A stretch of DNA of 64,000 bases. It comes from Burkholderiaceae bacterium (GTDB lineage Bacteria > Pseudomonadota > Gammaproteobacteria > Burkholderiales > Burkholderiaceae_D). Every line of letters begins with the position of its first letter. Position 1 is the first letter of the stretch. Positions 48,834 through 57,076 of this stretch are shown one piece after another. The notes under the pieces were generated by a model. It saw only the letters and a list, made by a program, of their open reading frames with translations. It had not been told where the DNA came from and did no database searches. The position numbers and the translations under genes are program-made. The stretch is from the NCBI GenBank assembly GCA_030158675.1, contig JAOASL010000048.1, positions 38,203-102,202 of the forward strand, written 5' to 3'.

Positions 48834-50846
48834 ATGAAGTCCGTGACAAAGACTACCGATACCGCTGTGCGAGAAACCCAGCCGAAAAACTGGCAACCAC
48901 TGGGCACTCGATTCATCACCTTGTATGGCGATGACGTGGACGTTCGCACGAAAGTGATGATTGAAAAGCTACTCAGCGGCTGCAGTTTGCTGCCGCAAGT
49001 CATCGATGCCCGTGCGCTGTCGGCGGAACAGGCGGTCAGGCAAGTCACGGCGGAACTCCCCGGCGATGGCCACTTATTGATCTGCGCCCACGGGCAAAAC
49101 CGCAAAGTCAACGACCACCACACTCATTACATCGGCCTGCCACATGATCGCCTGCCTTGTATTGCTACCGAGTCGCTGGTGAAGATGGTCGTTGACCATC
49201 TGGGCATTGAGCCAACCCGGGTGGACCAACCGGGAAAGGGCTTGCCCTTCATCTATTTCTTAAGCTGCCACTCTGGCGCATTGCGCCGGCAACTCAGTCC
49301 GGATAGCGAGCTTTGGAAGCGAGCCAATCTGCTGATGTTTGCCGGATCGCACTACAACAACATGCTTTCAAGCAGCAACTCTGTGGCCGGGGTCATCGCG
49401 TATATCGATTACTGCCAACGCAACAGGCTCGATGTCGACCCGCTGAAATTATTTTTTTTCGCCGGCATGCATCGCGGCGATTGTCTGACCCTGATGGGTG
49501 GCAAGCTCAGCGCACCATTGGTCTGGCATGCGCCCAAGTCCGGACAAGACCAGGGCCGCATCGACAACTTGTCCGGGTCACCCAAAGACAAACAGCGCTT
49601 CGAACAGGCGGTGGCCTCAATGCGACCCGCCGAGTACCGCTTGTTACCCGCGGCCTCATTGACAGAAGTTCTGTGCAATCGCATTACGCGGGATGACGCG
49701 GACCGCCTCCGGGAATTGCTGGTGGCGCACCCGGAACTGCGGGATATGCCAACGAAGTCCGGGCTATTGCCGTTGGGATTCGCAGCTGAGGCATTAGCTG
49801 GCCAATGCGTACTTGCACTACTTGAAGCTGGTGCCGATCCCAACGCACTGGATACGGATGGAGATCTGGCACTGATCGAATCAGTCAGGTATTCAACCAC
49901 CCGGGTCGATGTCGTCCAAACGCTGCTCTCGCACGGCGCCGATCCCAATTTGAGAGATCCCAAAGGAGCGACTGCGCTGATATATGCCTGCAACGAGGGG
50001 CACATGGATGCCGTTCGAGTATTGCTCGCGTACGGCGCAAACCTGGCTCTGCAGCGTAAAGACGGTGAGACCGCAATGACGCTTGCATGCAGGAACGGTC
50101 ACGAGGACGTCATCCAGAGTCTGCTCGTCCATGGTGCCGACGCAAACATGCGGTACCCCAATAAACGTACCGCACTGATGGCTGCCTGCATTAATGGCCA
50201 CAGCAAGGCAGCACGTGTGCTGATTGAAGCCCGAGCAACACTGGATCTGCAAGATGACGAGGGCCTCACTGCGTTGATGTGGGCGGTCGGGCAGCCCGAG
50301 CCTTCGTCGCTGCGGTTACTGCTGGCGCACGAAGCAAATCCGGATTTGCAGAGTCATCATGGCGTTACTGCGCTGATGTATGCCGCCGGGAGGCGCGACA
50401 CGCAAGCCCTGCAATTACTGCTTAAGGCAAAGGCCGATCCTGACCTGCAGGACAACGGGGGGAACACCGCGTTGATGATTGCCTGCTTACAAGGAAATAT
50501 TGCTGCGATGCGTGCCTTGCTTAAGGAGAGCGCAAACCCGGATCTGCAAAATAAAGACGGCGTGACCGCCTTGATGGACGCAGTCGATCAACCGGGCACG
50601 GCAGCTCTAGAATTGCTGCTTGGCGAGGGCGCGCGGGTAGATTTATTTACCAATGACGGCAGCAGTTGCCTGAGTATCGCAGCCAGAAAGAACCGGCCGG
50701 ATGTGCTCCGGCTCCTGATTTCTTTTGGAGCCGGCACCACAGCCGGACTGAACCAAAAACTGATCGATGAAGCATACACGCTGGGACATCACGAGGTGAC
50801 CACGATGCTGCAAACAGCACTGGATCACTTCAACGCCATGCAATAG
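48834..50846 (+). CDS. Predicted caspase-like/ankyrin-repeat protein B
   Basis: 670 residues from ATG 48834, 34 bp after gene A. It is a paralogue of A through the full N-terminal half: LLICAHG (His86), IYFLSCHSGAL (Cys145), FFAGMHRGDCLTLMGG, PLVWHAPKSGQ. The His-Cys spacing is 59 residues in both. The C-terminal ankyrin array is about twice as long, with roughly ten repeats (~320-640) such as GATALIYACNEGHMDAV, GETAMTLACRNGHEDVI, KRTALMAACINGHSKAA and GNTALMIACLQGNIAAM. Both end with a similar LIDEA-LGHHE-T-ML segment. The expansion of repeats suggests a different or larger binding partner. Function unknown. Confidence 0.75.
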   Translation: MKSVTKTTDTAVRETQPKNWQPLGTRFITLYGDDVDVRTKVMIEKLLSGCSLLPQVIDARALSAEQAVRQVTAELPGDGHLLICAHGQNRKVNDHHTHYIGLPHDRLPCIATESLVKMVVDHLGIEPTRVDQPGKGLPFIYFLSCHSGALRRQLSPDSELWKRANLLMFAGSHYNNMLSSSNSVAGVIAYIDYCQRNRLDVDPLKLFFFAGMHRGDCLTLMGGKLSAPLVWHAPKSGQDQGRIDNLSGSPKDKQRFEQAVASMRPAEYRLLPAASLTEVLCNRITRDDADRLRELLVAHPELRDMPTKSGLLPLGFAAEALAGQCVLALLEAGADPNALDTDGDLALIESVRYSTTRVDVVQTLLSHGADPNLRDPKGATALIYACNEGHMDAVRVLLAYGANLALQRKDGETAMTLACRNGHEDVIQSLLVHGADANMRYPNKRTALMAACINGHSKAARVLIEARATLDLQDDEGLTALMWAVGQPEPSSLRLLLAHEANPDLQSHHGVTALMYAAGRRDTQALQLLLKAKADPDLQDNGGNTALMIACLQGNIAAMRALLKESANPDLQNKDGVTALMDAVDQPGTAALELLLGEGARVDLFTNDGSSCLSIAARKNRPDVLRLLISFGAGTTAGLNQKLIDEAYTLGHHEVTTMLQTALDHFNAMQ

Positions 50847-50949
50847 ATTCCGCCGTAATGCCTTGTCGGCGCCGGCCTGGCGGAGTGATCGTCCTGAATT
50901 TCGGCACCATCGTCAGTACAATGACCAGATCCCGTCTCAGGATCCATTG

Positions 50950-51894
50950 ATGCGTCACCTATTTCCCTCGGCTCTTGCCGCTGTCACGGCCCTGCTTGCA
51001 AATGCCGCCTGCGCGGCGACGTTCACCTTCGCTGCCATCGGCGACGTTCCGTATGGGCCGCCGGAAGAACTGTCGGCACTGACGACGAAGCTGAACCGTC
51101 AGCCGCTGACCTTCACGCTGCATCTCGGCGACATCAAGACAGGCACCAGCCGCTGCAGCGACGATGTCTACCTGAAAATCCGCGAACTGTTCGATGAGTT
51201 CGACAAGCCGCTTATTTATACGCCCGGCGATAACGAATGGACTGACTGCCACCGCATGCTGGCCGGCGGCTATGATCCGGTAGAGCGTCTGGAGAAAGTC
51301 CGCAGCCTGTTTTTTGCGAGGGCAGAAAGCCTGGGCAGGCAGAAAGTGCCGCTGCAGTCGCAACGCAGCGACCCGCGCTTTGCGCGCTATGTGGAAAACC
51401 TGCGCTGGACCCACGGCAAAGTAAGCTTCGCGACGCTGCACTTGGTCGGCTCCAACAACAACTGGCAGCCGGAGCTGCCGTCGATATCGGAATTTGCCGG
51501 GCGCGAAGAAGCAAATCTGGTCTGGCTGCAGACGACTTTTGCAGCGGCGAAGGCGCGCAACGACATCGCTGTCGTGCTGGCCATGCAAGCCGACACCTTT
51601 ATGGCCGAACCCGGCCCGGGCTCGGGTTTCACACGCTGGCTGGCCGCGCTGGCCGACGAGGTCGCGCGCTGGGGCAAGCCGGTGCTGCTGCTGCAGGGCG
51701 ACTCGCACCGCTATCGTATCGACCGGCCACTGCGAAACGTCGATGGCCAACCACTGGCTAACCTGCAGCGTGTGGTCGTACCCGGCGAACGCCATCCGGA
51801 TGCGGTACTGATCGAAGTCGATGAGACGCATCCAGCGCAGCCCTTCCGCCTGCGATTGATGAGAGAGACACCGGAGATGCCGGCGCGTCACTGA
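50950..51894 (+). CDS. Exported calcineurin-like metallophosphoesterase
   Basis: 314 residues from ATG 50950 (AGGA upstream). A signal peptide ends near ACA-A (residue ~22). Metallophosphoesterase motifs are present in order: AAIGDVPYG (D), LHLGDIK (GD), YTPGDNEWTD (GDNE), and LLLQGDSHRYRID (GDSH in place of the usual GH-H). It is thus a periplasmic phosphoesterase of unknown substrate. Confidence 0.82.
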   Translation: MRHLFPSALAAVTALLANAACAATFTFAAIGDVPYGPPEELSALTTKLNRQPLTFTLHLGDIKTGTSRCSDDVYLKIRELFDEFDKPLIYTPGDNEWTDCHRMLAGGYDPVERLEKVRSLFFARAESLGRQKVPLQSQRSDPRFARYVENLRWTHGKVSFATLHLVGSNNNWQPELPSISEFAGREEANLVWLQTTFAAAKARNDIAVVLAMQADTFMAEPGPGSGFTRWLAALADEVARWGKPVLLLQGDSHRYRIDRPLRNVDGQPLANLQRVVVPGERHPDAVLIEVDETHPAQPFRLRLMRETPEMPARH

Positions 51895-51916
51895 GCCGGC
51901 GACCTGGAAGAACAAG

Positions 51917-52249
51917 ATGCTTTATCTGATAAAAATCCTGGTGTCCGCGCTAGTGATCACCGGCGCGAGCGAACTTGCCCGCCGCAGCACCGGGCTGGCC
52001 GCGTTACTGCTGGCGCTGCCGCTGGTATCGCTGCTGACGTTTACCTGGATCTGGCTGGAACACCGCGACCCGCAGCAGATTGCACGACTGTCGCTCGAAA
52101 CTTTCTGGTTCGTGCTGCCCACGCTACCGCTGTTCATCGTGCTGGGCCTGATGCTGCGGCAGGGCTTCGGCTACGTGGCGTCACTGGCTGCCGGCTGCGC
52201 GGTCGGCGCGGTGCTGCTTGGCCTCACTCAGTGGCTGATGGCGAAATAA
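51917..52249 (+). CDS. DUF3147 small membrane protein
   Basis: 110 residues, ribosome site GGAAG. Four hydrophobic helices with the DUF3147 pattern (ELARRSTGLAALLLALPLVS, then FTWIWLEHRD). An inner-membrane protein of unknown function. It lies 22 bp after the phosphoesterase gene and is probably co-transcribed. Confidence 0.82.
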   Translation: MLYLIKILVSALVITGASELARRSTGLAALLLALPLVSLLTFTWIWLEHRDPQQIARLSLETFWFVLPTLPLFIVLGLMLRQGFGYVASLAAGCAVGAVLLGLTQWLMAK

Positions 52250-52302
52250 GAACCGGTTGCCCGACCAGTGCGCGTGCGAACGGCGAAAATCGAGCAGCGC
52301 GT

Positions 52303-52317
52303 TGCATATAGAATGCA
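52303..52317 (+). promoter_or_regulatory. Inverted repeat upstream of the otn operon
   Basis: TGCAT-ATAGA-ATGCA at 52303-52317 is an interrupted palindrome about 100 bp before otnK, overlapping a TATAGA sequence that could be a -10. It is a candidate operator for a catabolic regulator; evidence is pattern only. Confidence 0.35.
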
Positions 52318-52419
52318 GCATCTTATTCCATCCAAAAGCAGCCAGCGCCGCCCAACAAAGCCTGCTTGCCGCGACAACCAATTGACCGGCATTGCTGCGC
52401 CGGAGAAGGCATAGAACTC

Positions 52420-53730
52420 ATGATCCTCGGTGTTATTGCAGATGACCACACCGGCGCCACGGACGTGGCCAGCATGCTGGTGCGCTCTGGCTTGCGTACG
52501 GTGCAGATTATCGGTGTGCCTCAGCCATCGACTGAGGCGGTCGATCTCGATGCGATCGATGCGGTGGTCATCGCGCTGAAGTCCCGCACCATTGATCCGG
52601 CCGAGGCCATTGATCAATCGCTATCTGCGTTGCGCTGGCTGCAGCAGCATGGCGTGCAGCGTTTCTATTTCAAATATTGCTCGACCTTCGATTCCACGGC
52701 CAGGGGCAATATCGGCCCGGTCGCCGAGGCACTGATGCACACGCTGGGTACGCATTACACGATTGCCTGTCCCGCATTCCCGGAGAATCAACGCACGATC
52801 TTCAACGGACATCTGTTCGTCGGCAATCAACTGCTGTCGGATTCCGGCATGCGCAACCATCCGCTGACCCCGATGACCGATGCCAATCTGCTGAGGGTGC
52901 TGCAGCCACAAACGCAATGCGTAGTCGGCCTGCTGAACCACGTGCAGATTGCGGAGGGCGCGGCAGCGCTGCGTGCTGTGGTCGGGCAAAGGCTCGATGA
53001 GGCGACCCGGGTTCAGCGCGGCATCATCGACATCGCCGACGCCATCACCAATGAGGATCTGATGGTCCTTGGCGAGGCCCTGGCCGATTTGCCACTGGTC
53101 ACGGCAGGTTCAGGCCTCGCGCTGGGGCTGGCGGCGGCGTATATCCGGCGCGGACTGGTGAAGGCCGACGCGCATGCAGCGCAATTGCCCGATGCGGGGG
53201 GCAAGGCGGTTGTGATCTCGGGTTCCTGCTCAGTAGCGACTAATGGACAAGTAAAATACTGGCTGGCGGCAGGCAAGCCTGCACTGCGTATCGATCCGCG
53301 CGATATTGCCGCCGGACAGCCGGTGGCAGCTCGCGCACTGGACTGGCATGCGCAACAAAAAGAGACCTGCCTGATCTACGCCACCTCCCTGCCCGAAGAA
53401 GTCGCGCTGCTGCAAAAAGAGTTCGGCGCCCAGTCACTCGGCGAACAGATAGAGCAGTGCTTCGCTGATATCGCCCAGGGATTGATCGCGCAGCAAGTGC
53501 GCCGCTTCGTGGTTGCCGGAGGAGAGACTTCCGGCGCGGTGGTTAACGGGCTGGGCGTGCAATTGCTGAAAATCGGTGAAACCATCGATCCTGGCGTGCC
53601 GTGGACTTCCGGCCAGGTGGGGCCGCCTTTGCTGGCGTTATCAGCGCCCGTTTTGCTGGCACTGAAGTCGGGCAATTTCGGCACTGAAGATTTCTTTGCC
53701 AAAGCGCTGGCCATCACCGAAAGGCATTGA
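52420..53730 (+). CDS. otnK: 3-oxo-tetronate kinase
   Basis: 436 residues from ATG 52420. Belongs to the DUF1537 four-carbon acid sugar kinase family. The N-terminal domain opens LGVIADDHTGATDVASML and contains FKYCSTFDSTARGNIGPV; the C-terminal nucleotide-binding domain has VVAGGETSGAVVNGLG. In characterised systems OtnK phosphorylates 3-oxo-tetronate made from L-threonate or D-erythronate. The adjacent otnC and otnI genes fix the OtnK assignment over the related DtnK. Confidence 0.9.
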   Translation: MILGVIADDHTGATDVASMLVRSGLRTVQIIGVPQPSTEAVDLDAIDAVVIALKSRTIDPAEAIDQSLSALRWLQQHGVQRFYFKYCSTFDSTARGNIGPVAEALMHTLGTHYTIACPAFPENQRTIFNGHLFVGNQLLSDSGMRNHPLTPMTDANLLRVLQPQTQCVVGLLNHVQIAEGAAALRAVVGQRLDEATRVQRGIIDIADAITNEDLMVLGEALADLPLVTAGSGLALGLAAAYIRRGLVKADAHAAQLPDAGGKAVVISGSCSVATNGQVKYWLAAGKPALRIDPRDIAAGQPVAARALDWHAQQKETCLIYATSLPEEVALLQKEFGAQSLGEQIEQCFADIAQGLIAQQVRRFVVAGGETSGAVVNGLGVQLLKIGETIDPGVPWTSGQVGPPLLALSAPVLLALKSGNFGTEDFFAKALAITERH

Positions 53731-53732
53731 CG

Positions 53733-54383
53733 ATGGAAGCTCTGCGCGCCGAGATCTGCCGCGTCGGTAAATCGCTGTTCGAGCGTGGCTATGCGCACTC
53801 GACTGCCGGCAATATCAGCGTCAAGACGGATGCCGGTTTCCTGATTTCACCCACCGACGCCTGCCTGGGTTTTCTTGAACCCGCGCAGATTGCGTTTGTG
53901 GATCTGCAGGGCAAGCAGACGAGCGGCGCGCCCGCCAGTAAAACGCTGTCGCTACATCAGGCCATTTATGCGGCCGATCCGACTGCGCGCTGCGTGATAC
54001 ACACGCATTCGACTCACCTGGTTGCGCTGAGCTTGCAAGGCGTCTGGAGCGCGCAGGATATTCTGCCTCCGATCACGCCTTACTATGTGATGAAAGTCGG
54101 CCATGTGCCGCTAGTGCCTTACCATCGGCCCGGCGATCCCGAGGTCGCAAATTTTGTGTCCGGCCTGATTGCATCGCAAGCCGCGACCGGCCGGCCCTTG
54201 CGTGCCGTGATGATCGAGCGGCTGGGTCCGAATGTCTGGCATCAGTCGCTCGCATTGGCCATGGCAACGCTTGAAGAACTTGAAGAGACTGCGAAACTCT
54301 GGATTCTGGGCAATCGCTCGATACCTGCGCTAAGTGATGCACAAATCGATGAACTGCGATCCCGCTTTAATCTCAAGTATTAA
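53733..54383 (+). CDS. otnC: 3-oxo-tetronate 4-phosphate decarboxylase (class II aldolase fold)
   Basis: 216 residues from ATG 53733 (a TTG at 53727 overlaps the otnK stop). Class II aldolase/adducin motifs: HSTAGNISVKTDAGFLISPT and the zinc-binding CVIHTHSTHLVALS. In the known pathway OtnC decarboxylates 3-oxo-tetronate 4-phosphate to dihydroxyacetone phosphate. Tightly coupled to otnK. Confidence 0.9.
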   Translation: MEALRAEICRVGKSLFERGYAHSTAGNISVKTDAGFLISPTDACLGFLEPAQIAFVDLQGKQTSGAPASKTLSLHQAIYAADPTARCVIHTHSTHLVALSLQGVWSAQDILPPITPYYVMKVGHVPLVPYHRPGDPEVANFVSGLIASQAATGRPLRAVMIERLGPNVWHQSLALAMATLEELEETAKLWILGNRSIPALSDAQIDELRSRFNLKY

Positions 54384-54438
54384 CAATCTCAAATATTAAC
54401 GTCGGCATTTCGCTCAAGCCCCCACCTGAAAGTCATCC

Positions 54439-55245
54439 ATGCCCATTTTTTCCGCCAATCTCAGCATGATGTACAAGGAACATACCTTCCTTGACCGCTT
54501 TGCCGCCGCCGCGCGCGATGGCTTCCGGTTTGTCGAATATCTGTTCCCGTATGACTTTGAGCCTGCACAGATTGCCAATAGCCTGAAGGCCGCAGGTCTG
54601 ACGCAATCGCTGTTCAACCTCCCGCCCGGCGACTGGGACAAAGGCGAGCGCGGCATTGCTGCGCTGCCCGGACGCGAATCGGAATTTGCACAAGGGCTGG
54701 AAAAAGCGCTGAAGTACGCCGAGGCCACCGGCTGCAAGCGGCTGCACGTGATGGCAGGACGCATGCCGCTTGACAGTCAGCAGCGCGTGGCAATCAGCGA
54801 TGCCGATCGCACTGCCATGCGCAAGACCTATATCGCCAACGTCAAGCTGGCGACTCGCGCCTGTGCCGCCCACGGCATCATGACCCTGCTCGAGCCCATC
54901 AACACGCGTGACGTTCCTGGCTACTTCCTTAACTATCAGCAGGATGCGCATGACATCGTGGCCGAAGTCGGTGAACCCAATCTGAAAGTACAGATGGATT
55001 TTTATCATGTGCAAGTTATGGAAGGCGACATTGAAATGCGCCTGCGCAAGCACTTTGCCAATGTCGGGCATATTCAGATCGCCGGCGTCCCCAAACGAAA
55101 CGAGCCTGATATCGGCGAAGTGAATTTCCCCTATCTTTTCGGCGCGCTGGACGAGCTGGGCTACGGCGGCCATGTCGGCTGCGAGTACAACCCGCGTGCG
55201 GGCACGTCGGAGAACCTGGGCTGGATCAAACCCTGGCTGAAATGA
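54439..55245 (+). CDS. otnI: 2-oxo-tetronate isomerase (hydroxypyruvate isomerase family)
   Basis: 268 residues. TIM-barrel of the AP-endonuclease-2/Hyi family: [18 protein letters not shown] at the start, [15 protein letters not shown] with a metal-ligand Glu, [13 protein letters not shown] and [10 protein letters not shown] near the end. Together with otnK and otnC it is OtnI, which isomerises 2-oxo- to 3-oxo-tetronate. On its own it could not be told from hydroxypyruvate isomerase. Confidence 0.87.
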   Translation: MPIFSANLSMMYKEHTFLDRFAAAARDGFRFVEYLFPYDFEPAQIANSLKAAGLTQSLFNLPPGDWDKGERGIAALPGRESEFAQGLEKALKYAEATGCKRLHVMAGRMPLDSQQRVAISDADRTAMRKTYIANVKLATRACAAHGIMTLLEPINTRDVPGYFLNYQQDAHDIVAEVGEPNLKVQMDFYHVQVMEGDIEMRLRKHFANVGHIQIAGVPKRNEPDIGEVNFPYLFGALDELGYGGHVGCEYNPRAGTSENLGWIKPWLK

Positions 55246-55262
55246 TGACGGCCAGCGCGTGG

Positions 55263-55284
55263 ACGGGGCCGGTATAAGCCCCGT
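55263..55284. terminator. Inverted repeat between convergent otnI and lysR genes
   Basis: ACGGGGC-CGGTATAA-GCCCCGT is a perfect 7-bp stem with an 8-base loop in the 48-bp gap between the two convergent stops. There is no U-tract on either side, but position suggests a shared transcript end. Confidence 0.5.
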
Positions 55285-55293
55285 ATACATCGG

Positions 55294-56289
55294 CTACTGC
55301 GACATATTCGGCCATTCCATCGAGCCCGTCGCTTCAATGAACACCAAATTTTCGTCGTTACAGTCCTGGCAGTCTTTCAGCACGGCGGCGACCCGCCCTC
55401 GCAGTTTTTCGACCAGAAAATCGAAGAAGACTTGTGTGCGGCGGGGTATGTATTTGCGACTAGGTACCGCCGCGTAGATCGTCAGATGACCGGCGATCCA
55501 GGGTGATAGCACCCTGACCAGCTCGCCGCGCGTCAGATAGGGCGCGACCAGATCAATCGGCGCAGAGGTAATGCCAACGCCATCCAGCGCAGCCTCCAGC
55601 AAGGTGGACGTGTGATTGGCCCAAAGTACGGCCTTCACGTCGAGCTCAACCGGTCGGCCCGGGTCAAGCGCGCACCATAGTTTCCAGATTTTTACACGCG
55701 TCCCGAGCGGCTTCATACGCAGACAATCGTGGGTCTTGAGATCCTCTGGCTTTGCTGGCGCACCTCGTCGACGAAGATAGTCGGGCGCTGCGACCAGCAC
55801 GGCCTGCGACTCGAGTACTTTTCGCGCGATCACATTGGCGTCGTAGTGGTCATCCGCCGACAGCAGCGTTAAGTCGTAATCCTCGATCGGCGGATCTTTC
55901 GGCGACCACACATCCAGATCGATCGCAATCTCGGGATGAAGCTCCCGGAATTCCTTGAGCACGGGTGCGATATGGTAGCTGGCCAGTACCGGCGGCGCCT
56001 GCACGCGCAGGATTCCGGACAAGTCGGTGCTGGACTGTCCGGCCAGGGCGTCGGCGTCATCCACGTCCTGCAATATCCGTCGCACACGTCGCAGATAAAG
56101 ATCGCCGGCCTCCGTCAAGGCAAGACGCCGGGTCGACCTCTGCAATAAGCGGGTGTCCAGGTGCTCTTCCAGATCTGCCACCAAACGGGTCACTGCGGCG
56201 GGCGAGAGGTCAAGCGCGCGGGCGGCCCCGGCGAAGCTGCCCTCATCCACCACTTCCGCAAATACACGCATTGACAGCAGACGATCCAT
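55294..56289 (-). CDS. LysR-family transcriptional regulator
   Basis: 331 residues. N-terminal winged helix (MRVFAEVVDEGSFAGAARAL, residues ~7-26, then LSPAAVTRLVADLEEHL), and the LysR substrate-binding domain after ~90 (GILRVQAPPVLASYHIAPVL). The closest subgroup is the AaeR/PtrA-like regulators common in Burkholderiales. It converges on otnI and is divergent from the DUF4148 gene; either could be its target. Confidence 0.92.
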   Translation of the reverse strand: MDRLLSMRVFAEVVDEGSFAGAARALDLSPAAVTRLVADLEEHLDTRLLQRSTRRLALTEAGDLYLRRVRRILQDVDDADALAGQSSTDLSGILRVQAPPVLASYHIAPVLKEFRELHPEIAIDLDVWSPKDPPIEDYDLTLLSADDHYDANVIARKVLESQAVLVAAPDYLRRRGAPAKPEDLKTHDCLRMKPLGTRVKIWKLWCALDPGRPVELDVKAVLWANHTSTLLEAALDGVGITSAPIDLVAPYLTRGELVRVLSPWIAGHLTIYAAVPSRKYIPRRTQVFFDFLVEKLRGRVAAVLKDCQDCNDENLVFIEATGSMEWPNMSQ

Positions 56290-56314
56290 TGCAAGCTCCT
56301 CTTCCCTAAGATTT

Positions 56315-56339
56315 TATTATTCCGAATTTATCAATAATA
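56315..56339. promoter_or_regulatory. LysR-type binding site between lysR and the DUF4148 gene
   Basis: TATTATT-N11-AATAATA is a perfect interrupted palindrome that contains the T-N11-A LysR core. It lies 26-50 bp upstream of the lysR start, the normal place for an autoregulatory site that also serves a divergent gene. Confidence 0.6.
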
Positions 56340-56485
56340 GATTGCCATATTCAAGGTTTTTCTTCGTCTGATGAAATCATACAGTGCAGACATCGAAGCA
56401 AGCCCACACGGATTCAACTTCGACGCGGTCAGAAAATCTACCGATGAGGCAGTACCGCAACCCATCAAGCTGAAAGGTCTGAATC

Positions 56486-56992
56486 ATGAACAAAACGAAG
56501 CTCACCCTGCTCACCCTAGCGGGTCTGCTACTCTCGATGAATGTCGCCGGCGCTGCCGATGTCGCGTCCGGCAAGACGCGCGAGCAAGTACGGTCAGAAC
56601 TCGCCGACGCTCAGCGCACCGGTGACCTGCCGGCCGGCAGCATCTTCAGCGGCAAGATGCTCCATGAGGCGTACCCACATCGCTATTCGGAGGTGGCAGC
56701 GGCACCAGGCAAGACACGTGAGCAAGTGCTGGCCGAGCTGGAGCAAGCGCGCCGCGCCGGCGATCTGCCGGCTGGTGGCCTGCTCAGTGGCAAGAAGCTC
56801 AATGAGGTCTACCCGCACAGCTATTCCCAAGCTGCAGCTGCCCCGGGCAAGACGCGCGAACAAGTGCGGGCCGAACTGCAAGAAGCCGAGCGCAACGGTG
56901 ATATGCCTGCGTCGGCGATCACGGGGAAGAAGCTCAGCGAAAGCTATCCTGAGCGTTACCTGAAGTCGAGCAATCCGACCTCAGCGCAGTAA
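56486..56992 (+). CDS. Exported protein with three tandem DUF4148 repeats
   Basis: 168 residues with a signal peptide (cleavage near AGA-A, residue ~23). Three ~44-residue repeats begin with GKTREQVRSEL, GKTREQVLAEL and GKTREQVRAEL and contain GDLPAG-SGK-L-E-YPH-Y. Single-repeat DUF4148 proteins are abundant in Burkholderiales, with unknown function; a triple form is less usual. The repeats are similar at DNA level too. AAAGG lies upstream of ATG 56486. Confidence 0.85.
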   Translation: MNKTKLTLLTLAGLLLSMNVAGAADVASGKTREQVRSELADAQRTGDLPAGSIFSGKMLHEAYPHRYSEVAAAPGKTREQVLAELEQARRAGDLPAGGLLSGKKLNEVYPHSYSQAAAAPGKTREQVRAELQEAERNGDMPASAITGKKLSESYPERYLKSSNPTSAQ

Positions 56993-57009
56993 GGAAATCG
57001 CCTGTAAGC

Positions 57010-57030
57010 CCCGCGCGCCAGGCGCGCGGG
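57010..57030 (+). terminator. Perfect GC-rich hairpin after the DUF4148 gene
   Basis: CCCGCGCGCC-A-GGCGCGCGGG is a perfect 10-bp inverted repeat, 18 bases after the stop. No U-tract follows, so it is at best a Rho-assisted or stabilising hairpin. Confidence 0.45.
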
Positions 57031-57076
57031 ATGATTACCCGACCGGTAACAACCCGTCGATCCGACAGAGGACAGG

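Noticed and set aside
47285..50846. Assignment of the ankyrin pair to OspC-type ADP-riboxanases
   Set aside because: Those effectors also end in ankyrin repeats, but the visible His-Gly and Ser-Cys-x-x-Gly motifs fit a clan CD peptidase-like domain better, and I see no OspC signature.
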